From Chitinophaga pinensis (GTDB lineage: Bacteria; Bacteroidota; Bacteroidia; 2-12-FULL-35-15): a stretch of DNA of 62,243 nt. Every line of letters starts with the position of its first letter. The first letter of the stretch is position 1. Where the stretch lies: assembly GCA_945885475.1 (NCBI GenBank), contig CAMCYR010000012.1, positions 1 to 62,243 of the forward strand, in the 5' to 3' direction. A program made the position numbers and the translations under genes. Under the pieces are notes generated by a model. It did no database searches, was not told where the DNA came from, and saw only the letters and a list, made by a program, of their open reading frames with translations. This document shows, piece after piece, positions 1 through 8,372 of this stretch.

Positions 1-1121
1 ATTTCTTTTTTTACTTCTGAAGTAAGCTCCGTGAAGATTAATTCAGATGGATTAAATGTGTTGAAATTATATGAAGGTATGTATTCATTATCTATTAATT
101 CCTTGTCATAAGGATTAATTTCTGTATTGAAATAAACACATTTTGAGTAATACATTGCAAGTGGAGATAATGTAGACAAATTTATCAGAAAGCAAGCTTT
201 TGCATTGGCTATTAATTCGGCTATATTAAATTCTCTAAAGTATTCAATATTAGCATGTAGAGGAAGATATTCGGCCGCATAACTTTGAGGGTGCAGTTTT
301 ATTTTTAATCTTGAGTTGTGCGCCAGACAAAAAGCGTTTAATTTTAGATAAAACGCTGCCTTTGTTTCTTTTTTCATTTTAAATATAGACTGCTCACAGT
401 ATGGACAATCGATTAGTAAATAATAATTTGCCGAATTTTTTATTGTTTTTCCTAATTGAATAAATATATCATCAAAGCAAGGGTTGCCTATCGAAATTAT
501 TTTTTTAATTGAAACACCATCTCTTTTAAGTATATAGGATGCATTGTGATTAGTGAAGTTGATATACGCATTTGCTTCACGCAATTTAAATGGACATTTG
601 TAAAGGCCAACTGTTAATCCGTATTTTTTTCTGATAAATGGGAAAAGTAAAAAATGAAATAGAGAAGCAATGTTTTTAAGTTTGAATGCACGCAAATAAA
701 ATTGAAGAGAAGATTTATTCTTTGCTGATAATTTTGAATCCTCGTTACCGTTGGTTCGAGTTCTTTTGGCAATTGTTGATGTATAGGATTGTAAGGCAAT
801 GTCTACCTCGTAATCTCCTCTTAATCCATGTTCAAAAACAAGTGTCTGTATTCCTGTGTTTTGAGCAGCAATATTGAGAGATACCTGTAAGAACGATTCA
901 ATATCATGGAAAATAATTTTATCTGGTTTAGCTTCATTTAATAACTGGTATGGAGAATTAAAATTATTCCAGTAAAGTACATGTTGCCCATATAATAATT
1001 CTTTTCCTTCTTGAGGCTCGGAATTTTTGTAAATGAAAACAAATTCGATATCTTGTTTTAAGATGTCGAATTGTTTCATTAGATCAGGTCGTTCGTAATC
1101 CCAATTAACTAATATTTTCAT
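1..1121 (-). CDS. Glycosyltransferase-like surface polysaccharide protein (partial, 3' end missing)
   Basis: An uninterrupted reading frame of 373 codons runs from an ATG at 1121 to the left edge, so the C-terminus lies outside the window. The N-terminus (MKILVNWDYERPDL) and a later KLHPQSY stretch followed by a NLSTLSPLAMYYSK segment resemble the second Rossmann half of GT-B transferases and of CDP-glycerol/capsule-type transferases, where a K-x-HP motif and an S-T-x-x-x-E/A region contact the nucleotide donor. There is no signal peptide or membrane segment, as expected for a cytoplasmic sugar transferase. It starts 2 bases after the stop of the amidotransferase gene, so it is the last visible gene of the hisF-hisH-wbpG-like operon and probably transfers an amidated sugar. 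The family assignment is an inference; the operon position is seen. Confidence 0.55.
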   Translation of the reverse strand, partial: MKILVNWDYERPDLMKQFDILKQDIEFVFIYKNSEPQEGKELLYGQHVLYWNNFNSPYQLLNEAKPDKIIFHDIESFLQVSLNIAAQNTGIQTLVFEHGLRGDYEVDIALQSYTSTIAKRTRTNGNEDSKLSAKNKSSLQFYLRAFKLKNIASLFHFLLFPFIRKKYGLTVGLYKCPFKLREANAYINFTNHNASYILKRDGVSIKKIISIGNPCFDDIFIQLGKTIKNSANYYLLIDCPYCEQSIFKMKKETKAAFYLKLNAFCLAHNSRLKIKLHPQSYAAEYLPLHANIEYFREFNIAELIANAKACFLINLSTLSPLAMYYSKCVYFNTEINPYDKELIDNEYIPSYNFNTFNPSELIFTELTSEVKKE

Positions 1122-1123
1122 CG

Positions 1124-2353
1124 CTAATCTTCTGTGCCATCTTTATTTACTGTATGTCTTAATTTCCACACACCATTGTCTTTGGTCCATAAATGTGGCG
1201 ATCGGAATTTGTCACATAGTTCATGAAAATGATCTGGCTTTATTTCGAGGTAATCCATTATCTCATTAAAATATCGGTCTGGAAATTCGCCATCAAAACG
1301 CTTAACAAGTGCAAGCCCTTCTTCTTTAGTTATGTGTTTATTTCTAATTTCTTGTGACGCATCATATGTCGCTCTACCCAAACCAAATTTAATATAGGTT
1401 GTATAATAATGTAAATCATCAATTTTATCATCAATACTATTGTATTTGCTATATGTTCCTTGCGTTCTGAATGGACGAGCCTGAAAGCCGGTATTTTCAA
1501 CTGCAAAATAATATACTTCTTGTGGAGTCCACTTTAGATAGTATCCAAGATAATGGACTTCTATTTTTGAGTCTTCTAATTCTTTTGAATCTGCGGGTAA
1601 AAACGACATTAAATCAGAAAGAGGGATTTTATATTTTTCATTTAATTCAGCGATAGAAACACCCCCCAAGTATAGTTCTTTTAAATTGGTATAGCTGTAA
1701 TAAGATTTATCGCGAAGTGAAGTTGCATTTTCTGCTATTGGGTTTCCATATTCGGCCTCGTTTTCACCATAAAATATTAACGGAATTCCATATTTTGCAG
1801 CAATTTTAGGCGCAATATTCTTTTGGCCTAATATGAATGTCTGAAATGGATGTAAAAGGTTTTCAATTGATAGTTTTGTCAAAAGTTTCATCACTTTCCC
1901 ATTTCTGTTAAAGCTAATGTTATCAAAGCCTCCCACATCGAGCCAGTTTTTAAAGTTTTTATATCCATAATCTGTATATAAAATAGGAGGCCATGTTACC
2001 GTTAATGGATTCATACCGTATTTGTATTTTAATATATGCGATTGGTAAGCGCTGTCTTTGCCTCCACTCCCCGGTACAAGGCAGTCGTAACTGCCATCGT
2101 TTTTTCTGTATTTATCTAAAAGTTTTAAAAGTTCAGCTTCTCTTTTTTCCCAATTGGTGCTTTCCTTTACAACAGCGTTTCTGCAAGCATCACAAACACC
2201 TTCCTCATCAAAATGAAGTGTAGTTTTTTTACTGTCTTTGGTGTGTTTAAATTCAATTGTAGATGCAGGTCTTTGGTTAGACATTACGCACCATTTGCAA
2301 AATTTAACTTCCTCTGGTAATCCGTAAAATGCTTCTAATTTTCCACTCATCAT
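1124..2353 (-). CDS. wbpG: N-acetyl sugar amidotransferase (WbpG/PseA-like)
   Basis: A 409-residue protein with an N-terminal pair of CxxC motifs (Cys19/Cys22 and Cys54/Cys57, probably a zinc knuckle) followed by a PP-loop ATP pyrophosphatase motif SGGKDS at residues 96-101. This is the arrangement of the N-acetyl sugar amidotransferase family (WbpG in Pseudomonas O-antigen, PseA/LegA-type in flagellar sugar synthesis), which activates an acetamido group with ATP and replaces its oxygen with ammonia to form an acetamidino group. Ammonia is supplied by HisH/HisF-like partners, and both are encoded directly upstream, 11 bases from this start. The next gene follows after 2 bases. The substrate sugar cannot be told from sequence. 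The gene symbol is by family resemblance only. Confidence 0.88.
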   Translation of the reverse strand: MMSGKLEAFYGLPEEVKFCKWCVMSNQRPASTIEFKHTKDSKKTTLHFDEEGVCDACRNAVVKESTNWEKREAELLKLLDKYRKNDGSYDCLVPGSGGKDSAYQSHILKYKYGMNPLTVTWPPILYTDYGYKNFKNWLDVGGFDNISFNRNGKVMKLLTKLSIENLLHPFQTFILGQKNIAPKIAAKYGIPLIFYGENEAEYGNPIAENATSLRDKSYYSYTNLKELYLGGVSIAELNEKYKIPLSDLMSFLPADSKELEDSKIEVHYLGYYLKWTPQEVYYFAVENTGFQARPFRTQGTYSKYNSIDDKIDDLHYYTTYIKFGLGRATYDASQEIRNKHITKEEGLALVKRFDGEFPDRYFNEIMDYLEIKPDHFHELCDKFRSPHLWTKDNGVWKLRHTVNKDGTED

Positions 2354-2364
2354 AGTTTTTTACC

Positions 2365-3021
2365 TTATTTTTTATGTATATTATTTAGCCAGTTGGCATA
2401 TATATTCAGTCCTGTTTCTGCACTTTTTTCAGGATGAAATTGTGTTGCAAAAATGTTCTCTTTTAGTACACTTGAACAATATGATATATCTTCATAAACA
2501 GTTTTTGATAGAACAACACTCTCATCTTCTGGACAAGCGAAGTAGGAGTGAACAAAATACATGAAACTATCATTATTTATTGAAGATAGTGGTGAGTTCA
2601 TCCACTGTGTATTTTTATCATTAATTAATTTGTTCCAACCAACTTGAGGAACTTTAATTTTGTTATTCGATGAACCACTAGTTGGAAATTTTTTTATTTG
2701 TCCTTTTATGATATCTAATCCTTTATGATTTCCAAATTCTTCGCTCTCGGTGAATAGTAGCTGCATTCCAAGACAAACACCCATAAATGGTTTTTTAGAA
2801 TGGATGAAATCTTTTATTGGTTCTATTAGGTCTAATTTACGCATATTAGCCATCGCGTCTCCAAATGCACCAACTCCGGGTAATATTATAGCATCTGCAC
2901 TTTCTATATCTTTTTTATCATTTGAAACAATTGTATTAGTTCCATTGTATTTACAGGCATTTTGAACACTAAAAATGTTCCCCAAGTTATAATCAATAAT
3001 TAAGATATTAGGTAGTTGCAT
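2365..3021 (-). CDS. hisH: HisH-type glutamine amidotransferase of the sugar-amidation cassette
   Basis: A 218-residue class I glutamine amidotransferase. The nucleophile elbow GVCLGMQLL places the catalytic cysteine at Cys83, and QFHPEKS near the C-terminus supplies His196 and Glu198, so the glutaminase triad is intact. The N-terminus IIDYNLGN and the GVGAFGDAM oxyanion region are typical of HisH, the glutaminase half of imidazole glycerol phosphate synthase. No other histidine biosynthesis gene is nearby; instead it lies between a hisF-like and a wbpG-like gene with 11-base gaps. That context argues for the HisH2 role, releasing ammonia for amidation of a surface sugar, rather than histidine synthesis. 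Confidence 0.9.
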   Translation of the reverse strand: MQLPNILIIDYNLGNIFSVQNACKYNGTNTIVSNDKKDIESADAIILPGVGAFGDAMANMRKLDLIEPIKDFIHSKKPFMGVCLGMQLLFTESEEFGNHKGLDIIKGQIKKFPTSGSSNNKIKVPQVGWNKLINDKNTQWMNSPLSSINNDSFMYFVHSYFACPEDESVVLSKTVYEDISYCSSVLKENIFATQFHPEKSAETGLNIYANWLNNIHKK

Positions 3022-3032
3022 CTAAGCTGTTG

Positions 3033-3881
3033 TTATATTCGAGTTTTAATTTTTTTACTGATTAGATATTCTTTTGATTTTTCAATACTAAAAGGTGTGA
3101 TTTTAGAAAATGTCTTTTCACTTTTTAAAAATTCAAAATTACCTTCATTGGAATTAGATTCCACATATTTATTTTTTAAAATGAAATCATAGTGAAAGGC
3201 TCCTGCAATAGCGATTGCATCTGCCTGTCCAGCTGTTGCGATTTCACTAATATGTTCTAATCGACCGGCACCTCCATGCACAATCAAGGGGATACTGATT
3301 GCTTCACTGATCATTTTTGTCAAATCAACGTCAAATCCCAATCCTGTTCCTTCTCTATCAACTGAAGTCAACAAAATTTCCCCAGCGCCCAATTCTTCAA
3401 CTCTTTTTGCCCAACTTAAGACATCAATTCCAGTGTGTTCTCTACCATTATCTGTAAAGGCGAGGTAGCTTCCATCTTTTTGCCTGATTGCTTCAATAGA
3501 AATAACAATCGTAGATGAACCGAATTTTTGAGAGGCTTCTTTTATAATTTGAGGATTATGAATTGCGGCAGTATTTAATGAAACTTTATCTGCACCTGCC
3601 CTCAAAACAGCTTTTATATCTTCAACTGTTCTTAAACCTCCACCAACTGTGAGCGGAATAAAAATGTCTTTTGCAGTCCTGGCAATAATATCATGTAAAC
3701 TATTTCTTCCAAATAAACTTGCAACTACGTCTACGTAAATTAATTCATCAGCCCCATTTTCATAATAAAAGCGGGCAAAATCTTCTGGCTTGCCTAGCAC
3801 TCTTAAGCCTTCTAAATGAATACCTTTTACGAGATTAGGTCCTTTGATATCCAAGCGAGGTATTATCCTGATATTATTCAT
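3033..3881 (-). CDS. hisF: HisF-like (beta/alpha)8 partner protein of the sugar-amidation cassette
   Basis: A 282-residue TIM-barrel protein of the HisF family. The first strand keeps Asp11 (RLDIKGPNLVKG), and the two phosphate-binding glycine-rich loops are recognisable (TVGGGLRT and IVHGGAGR). Two acidic positions differ from catalytic HisF: the residue equivalent to the second catalytic aspartate (Asp130 in Thermotoga HisF) is Glu130 in VISIEAIR, and the conserved DRDGT loop reads DREGT. The tail of about 30 residues beyond the barrel is also unusual. In O-antigen clusters HisF2 channels ammonia from HisH2 to WbpG and does not need cyclase chemistry, which fits these changes. It is the first gene of the minus-strand operon and is divergent from rdgB. 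Confidence 0.88.
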   Translation of the reverse strand: MNNIRIIPRLDIKGPNLVKGIHLEGLRVLGKPEDFARFYYENGADELIYVDVVASLFGRNSLHDIIARTAKDIFIPLTVGGGLRTVEDIKAVLRAGADKVSLNTAAIHNPQIIKEASQKFGSSTIVISIEAIRQKDGSYLAFTDNGREHTGIDVLSWAKRVEELGAGEILLTSVDREGTGLGFDVDLTKMISEAISIPLIVHGGAGRLEHISEIATAGQADAIAIAGAFHYDFILKNKYVESNSNEGNFEFLKSEKTFSKITPFSIEKSKEYLISKKIKTRI

Positions 3882-3898
3882 AAACTTCTTTAGTTCAA

Positions 3899-3930
3899 TT
3901 GGGCCTTAACGGTATTTATATTTACCTTTG
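3899..3930 (+). promoter_or_regulatory. Candidate Bacteroidota promoter for rdgB
   Basis: TTG at 3899-3901 is followed after 21 bases by TACCTTTG at 3923-3930, matching the phylum consensus TTG-N17-23-TAnnTTTG. It points to rdgB, whose ATG lies 65 bases downstream. A minus-strand -7-like element TACTTTTG (3945-3938) in the same gap may serve the divergent hisF-like operon. Confidence 0.5.
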
Positions 3931-3995
3931 TTGTATTCAAAAGTAACAAATTTCAGGTATATAAAACATTGCATAATTCAATTCTATTTTCGCCC

Positions 3996-4574
3996 ATGAA
4001 ACTCGTCTTCGCAACCTCCAATCAAAATAAAGCAAATGAAATTCAATCTCTGATTCCGAATGTACTACAAATATTAAGTTTACTCGATATTCAATGCACC
4101 GAAGAGATTCCAGAAACGCAATCTACCATTGAAGGAAATGCATCTCAAAAGGCTTTTTATGTTTACGAAAAGTATCATCAGAATTGCTTTGCAGACGATA
4201 CAGGTCTAGAAGTTGAAAGCTTGAATGGTAAGCCAGGCGTGCTTTCTGCCCGTTACGCAGGTGAAAGCAGAGATGCAAATGAAAATATGGATAAAGTACT
4301 GCAGGAATTGAGCTTGAAAGAGAATCGGAAAGCTCGCTTTAAAACTGTTATATCATTGGTAATCAGTGGTAAAGAGCATCAGTTTGAAGGTGTTGTTGAT
4401 GGGGTGATTTTGTCAGAAAAAAGAGGCGATAGCGGCTTTGGATACGATCCCATATTTCTTCCTGACGGATACGATCTTTCGTTTGCAGAAATGGATCTGT
4501 CCACAAAGAATAAAATTTCACATAGGGCTAAGGCTGTGAATAAACTTGTTGAATACTTGAGGACGATTGCCTGA
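3996..4574 (+). CDS. rdgB: RdgB/HAM1 family dITP/XTP pyrophosphatase
   Basis: A 192-residue house-cleaning nucleotide pyrophosphatase that hydrolyses dITP, ITP and XTP to monophosphates so deaminated purines are not built into DNA or RNA. Family signatures are all present: the N-terminal [16 protein letters not shown] substrate loop, [17 protein letters not shown] with the catalytic acidic residues, and [11 protein letters not shown] plus SHRAKA near the end. An upstream in-frame TTG at 3969 would add nine residues, but the ATG at 3996 places the conserved K(L/I)VFATxNxxK motif exactly at the N-terminus as in homologues, so I chose it. The length equals the family norm. A hairpin terminator follows the gene. 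Confidence 0.95.
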   Translation: MKLVFATSNQNKANEIQSLIPNVLQILSLLDIQCTEEIPETQSTIEGNASQKAFYVYEKYHQNCFADDTGLEVESLNGKPGVLSARYAGESRDANENMDKVLQELSLKENRKARFKTVISLVISGKEHQFEGVVDGVILSEKRGDSGFGYDPIFLPDGYDLSFAEMDLSTKNKISHRAKAVNKLVEYLRTIA

Positions 4575-4608
4575 AATAGCCTCTCCTTAAGTTTAAATTT
4601 GTGCGGCG

Positions 4609-4631
4609 TAAGGTATTTTCCTTATTTTTTT
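4609..4631 (+). terminator. Intrinsic terminator after rdgB
   Basis: A short stem TAAGG/CCTTA (4609-4613 and 4620-4624) with a six-base loop is followed by a run of seven T. It lies 35 bases past the rdgB stop and before the ddl gene. The stem is only 5 bp, so strength is uncertain. Confidence 0.55.
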
Positions 4632-4682
4632 ATCAAACTCATTCCGGACAAGTAAGTCTTGGCGGGAACAAAGCAATTCTAA

Positions 4683-7388
4683 ATGAAAATCAAAATAGGT
4701 ATTATTTTTGGCGGTTTTTCTAAAGAACGTGAAATATCTTTTGCAGGTGGACGAACGGTTTATGATAATCTCAATAAATCATTGTTTGAAGCAGTTCCCA
4801 TTTTTGTTGATAGCTTTGGGAATTTTGTGCTCCTCAATTGGGAATTTGTTTACAAAGGTAGTATCCGTGATTTTTATCCTCCTGCGGAATTTATCCCCAA
4901 TAAAGAAGGGGATTTTCAGATTTATGCCGAACAAATCGGAAACCTATCAGATGAGCAGCAGCTTGAACTCATCAATAAAATTGGTAGACGTTTAAAGCCG
5001 GATGAATTAAAATCGCAGTTCGATTTTGCCTTTTTGTGCTTACACGGTACTTTTGGTGAAGATGGAAAGATTCAGGGGCTATTTGAATATATGGGAATCC
5101 CTTATTCAGGTTCAGGTATTCTGCCTTCTGCAATAGGCATCGATAAAAGTGTTCAAAAGCGATTGATGGTGAATGCCGGATTCAACAGTCCCGAGTTTTT
5201 TACTATTGAAAGAGCAGATTGGCTCAAGGGAACTCATAAAAACACCTTCGAAAAAGCGAAAAAGGAGATCGGACTTCCATTAGTGATAAAACCAGCGAAT
5301 CAAGGCTCTTCCATTGGTATTAGCATTTTGCACGAGGATGATAGTTTTAAATTCATGGAAGTTGTTGAAAAAGCCTTTTTCACTAAATGGCAAGACGCTT
5401 CCGAATGGAAAAAATTAAGTGCTGCTGAAAAAAATAACTTTGTAAGATCGCTTGCCGATATCCGTGAAGGAATAGGGATGCCTATTACTGTTTCGACTTC
5501 AAATTTTCAAGTAAAGCACCTTGTTTATCATCCTCAGGATTTGATAATTTACTTGGATGAAATTTTTGAAACAGAAAAAGAGGGTGCTGTTTTTGAAGCT
5601 TTAGATGGTGAAAGCAAAGTGTTAATCGAAGGATTTATTGAGGGAAAAGAATTCTCTTGTATTGTAGCACAAGATGAAAATGGAAGGCCTATTGCTCTTC
5701 CTCCAACCGAAATCCGTAAAGGAAAAGAATTGTTTGATTATCGTTCAAAATACTTACCCGGTCTTTCTAGGAAAATTACTCCAATAGATTTGCCAAATGA
5801 GCAGATTCAAGCTATTCGAAAAGAATGTGAGCGTTTGTTCTATGCCTTGAATTTTGATGTATATGCCCGTATCGATGGTTTTATATCTACTGAAGGGAAG
5901 ATTTTTCTGAATGATCCGAACACAACTTCTGGGATGATGCCTTCTTCATTTTTCTTTCATCAGGCTGCCGAAATTGGTCTAAATCCATCTCAATTTTTAA
6001 CGTATATCATCCGTACATCACTCGCTCAACGTGTGATCGCAACGAAAAACAGTGGAGTCTTTGATGCTCTTTTGAGTAAATTGGATGTTGCAATTAAAGA
6101 GGATCAGAATGCTATAACGAATAAAATTAAAGTTGCTGTAATCCTTGGCGGATATTCTTCGGAGCGCCATATATCTGTGGAAAGTGGTAGGAATATTTAC
6201 GAAAAACTTGCTTCTTCCTCTAAGTATGAGCCAATTCCTGTATTTCTTACCGGAAATAATGAAGAGCATCTGATGTACCAGATTCCTGTAAATATTTTGT
6301 TGAAAGACAATGCAGATGATATCAAAGATAAAATCGATAATTATAAAATTCATGATCTTGTGAAAGAGATCATCTCTGAATGTGCTGATATCACTTCTAA
6401 GTATTCAAATAAAGATAATCTTGCAAAACCAAAACGACTTACATACGAGGAATTGGGACAGATGGTGGATTGTGTTTTTATTGCGCTTCATGGACGACCG
6501 GGCGAAGATGGTGCAGTTCAGGCAAATTTGGAAAAAGTAGGCTTGCCGTATAATGGTTCGGGTGTTGAAAGTTCGCAAATTACGATCGATAAATACCGCA
6601 CGAATGAAATTCTTAAACAAAATGGATTTCTTGTTGCTGATCACCTCTTGGTATCAGAAGCTGATTGGACAGCCGATCATTTGAATGTATTAAAGGTGAT
6701 CAAGGATACGATACAATATCCATTTATTGCCAAGCCGGTGGATGATGGATGTTCTTCTGCTGTTAAAAAAATTAAAACGCCTGAAGAGTTTGTCGCTTTT
6801 GCAACGCTGATTTTTCGTAAACAAGAATCTTTAGATGCTGCTGCTGCTAAAGTGTTGCATATAAAGGAAAAAGAGGAGTTTCCCCAAAAGCCAGTAATAT
6901 TGGTGGAGGAATTAATTTCTAAAAGGGATGCCAGACATTTTTTAGAAGTAACGGGTGGAATGCTTACAAAATATGATGCTCAGAATAATGTTAGCTACGA
7001 AGTTTTTGAAGCATCAGAAGCATTAAGTGAAGGTGAGGTATTATCTTTAGAGGAGAAATTTTTAGCTGGACAAGGCCAGAATATAACTCCGGCACGTTAT
7101 GCGAAGGATGTAAGTGAGCGTCAGCAGATATCTGATCAGGTAAAACAGACGCTCGGCGCTGCCGCAAAACTGTTAAATATTAATGGCTATACCCGGATTG
7201 ACGCTTTTGTCAGAATCTATGATGTGAATAGGGTAGAAGTTGTTTTTGTTGAAGTGAATTCATTGCCCGGCATGACTCCCGCTACATGTATTTTTCATCA
7301 AACTGCAATCAATGGCTATAAGCCGTACGATTTTATAGATCGCATTTTGGATTTCGGCTTTCAAAAACGAAAATTGTTGCAGCACTAA
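4683..7388 (+). CDS. ddl: Tandem-fused D-alanine--D-alanine ligase (two ATP-grasp units in one chain)
   Basis: A 901-residue protein made of two complete Ddl-like units; ordinary Ddl has 300-370 residues. Unit 1 (about 1-460) has GGFSKEREIS, LHGTFGEDGKIQG, VIKPANQGSSIG, EGFIEGKEF, DYRSKY and a C-terminal NDPNTTSGM. Unit 2 starts near residue 481 with a second GGYSSERHIS and continues with LHGRPGEDGAVQ, AKPVDDGCSSAV, VEELISKRDA and VEVNSLPGMTP. Unit 2 keeps the canonical E-x-N metal-binding motif, whereas unit 1 has D-P-N there; unit 1 keeps the GSS ATP loop, unit 2 has GCSS shifted. Unit 1 carries an insertion of about 80 residues (roughly 222-300). The enzyme ligates two D-alanines for peptidoglycan precursors. 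The next gene encodes a PASTA protein, again peptidoglycan-linked. Confidence 0.9.
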   Translation: MKIKIGIIFGGFSKEREISFAGGRTVYDNLNKSLFEAVPIFVDSFGNFVLLNWEFVYKGSIRDFYPPAEFIPNKEGDFQIYAEQIGNLSDEQQLELINKIGRRLKPDELKSQFDFAFLCLHGTFGEDGKIQGLFEYMGIPYSGSGILPSAIGIDKSVQKRLMVNAGFNSPEFFTIERADWLKGTHKNTFEKAKKEIGLPLVIKPANQGSSIGISILHEDDSFKFMEVVEKAFFTKWQDASEWKKLSAAEKNNFVRSLADIREGIGMPITVSTSNFQVKHLVYHPQDLIIYLDEIFETEKEGAVFEALDGESKVLIEGFIEGKEFSCIVAQDENGRPIALPPTEIRKGKELFDYRSKYLPGLSRKITPIDLPNEQIQAIRKECERLFYALNFDVYARIDGFISTEGKIFLNDPNTTSGMMPSSFFFHQAAEIGLNPSQFLTYIIRTSLAQRVIATKNSGVFDALLSKLDVAIKEDQNAITNKIKVAVILGGYSSERHISVESGRNIYEKLASSSKYEPIPVFLTGNNEEHLMYQIPVNILLKDNADDIKDKIDNYKIHDLVKEIISECADITSKYSNKDNLAKPKRLTYEELGQMVDCVFIALHGRPGEDGAVQANLEKVGLPYNGSGVESSQITIDKYRTNEILKQNGFLVADHLLVSEADWTADHLNVLKVIKDTIQYPFIAKPVDDGCSSAVKKIKTPEEFVAFATLIFRKQESLDAAAAKVLHIKEKEEFPQKPVILVEELISKRDARHFLEVTGGMLTKYDAQNNVSYEVFEASEALSEGEVLSLEEKFLAGQGQNITPARYAKDVSERQQISDQVKQTLGAAAKLLNINGYTRIDAFVRIYDVNRVEVVFVEVNSLPGMTPATCIFHQTAINGYKPYDFIDRILDFGFQKRKLLQH

Positions 7389-7541
7389 TTACTGTCAGTA
7401 AGTAGATAGAAAAAAAAAGCAAAAAAATTTGCTATTAATCACTAAAGAGTCAATTTTCAGACGATAGATGCAATTAATTAGCATTTCATTCGTTTCCCTA
7501 AAATTCGTACATTCGTACTCTAATTTCGATTGCATTTATTT

Positions 7542-8372
7542 ATGTTCAAAGGTCTGTTACAATTCATAAAAAGTAAAACATTTTTAATTCATCTGTCTGT
7601 TTATATTCTGACGGTGATTTTAATCTGCTGGTTGATCATTTCATGGTTAGGCAGCACAACAAATCACAATGAGGTCGTTGTTGTTCCCGATTTTTCAGGT
7701 ATTGGTCTCAAAGAATTGGATCAGTTTGTGGCAGATAAAAATTTGCGTTACCTGGTGATCGATTCCTTGTACAGTCCGAAGGCTAAAAAAGGTGTGGTTG
7801 TTAAGCAAGAGCCGGAAGCAAATGCTGAAGTGAAAGAAGGAAGAACAATTTATCTCTACGTTACTTCTGTTTTGCCCCCAAGTATTCAAATGCCGAAGTT
7901 GGTTGATCGTTCCTTGCGACAAGCGGCTGCAATGATCACCACGTTTGGTTTGAGACTGGGTAAAACAAAATTTGTAGCTGATCAATGTGCAAACTGCGTG
8001 CTGGATCAGATGGTAAAGGGTAAGAAAATTGCCCCTGGCGAAAAAATTGAAAAGGGTACCGTGATCGATTTGATTGTAGGCAAAGGATTAAGCGATGAGG
8101 AGGTAGGTATTCCTTGTTTGTATGGTTTAAACCGAAAGGAGGCGCTTGCAAAATTGACGGAAGCTTCTTTGAGCATTGGATCTATTAGTTTTGACCTTGA
8201 GAAGGATTCTGTAAATGGAAAAGTTTACAGGCAAATTCCAAATTGCAGCAAAGAAGCAAAGATAAATTTGGGAGGGACTATCGATTTGTATTTCACGAAC
8301 GATAAAAACAAATTGTCTTCAATGCCTGATACATCGACCGTAAAAAATAATGATGATGAGAATTTTGATTAA
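7542..8372 (+). CDS. PASTA-domain single-pass membrane protein
   Basis: A 276-residue protein with a short cytoplasmic N-terminus, one membrane helix (about residues 13-37, rich in Ile/Leu/Val) and a periplasmic part built of three PASTA modules. Each module shows the pattern VPDF/MPKL/IPCL, then a helix, then a strand ending in G-xx-IDL or TIYLYV. PASTA modules bind muropeptides or peptidoglycan and are best known from Ser/Thr kinases and penicillin-binding proteins; here neither a kinase nor a transpeptidase domain is attached. The ATG at 7542 was preferred to the in-frame TTG at 7530. The 3' end overlaps the next gene by 23 bases, so they are probably co-translated. A role as cell-wall sensor or scaffold near Ddl is inferred. 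Confidence 0.85.
   Translation: MFKGLLQFIKSKTFLIHLSVYILTVILICWLIISWLGSTTNHNEVVVVPDFSGIGLKELDQFVADKNLRYLVIDSLYSPKAKKGVVVKQEPEANAEVKEGRTIYLYVTSVLPPSIQMPKLVDRSLRQAAAMITTFGLRLGKTKFVADQCANCVLDQMVKGKKIAPGEKIEKGTVIDLIVGKGLSDEEVGIPCLYGLNRKEALAKLTEASLSIGSISFDLEKDSVNGKVYRQIPNCSKEAKINLGGTIDLYFTNDKNKLSSMPDTSTVKNNDDENFD

Noticed and set aside
2365-3881. Histidine biosynthesis operon
   Set aside because: hisH and hisF are the only members and lie with a sugar amidotransferase; catalytic changes in the HisF-like protein also speak against it.
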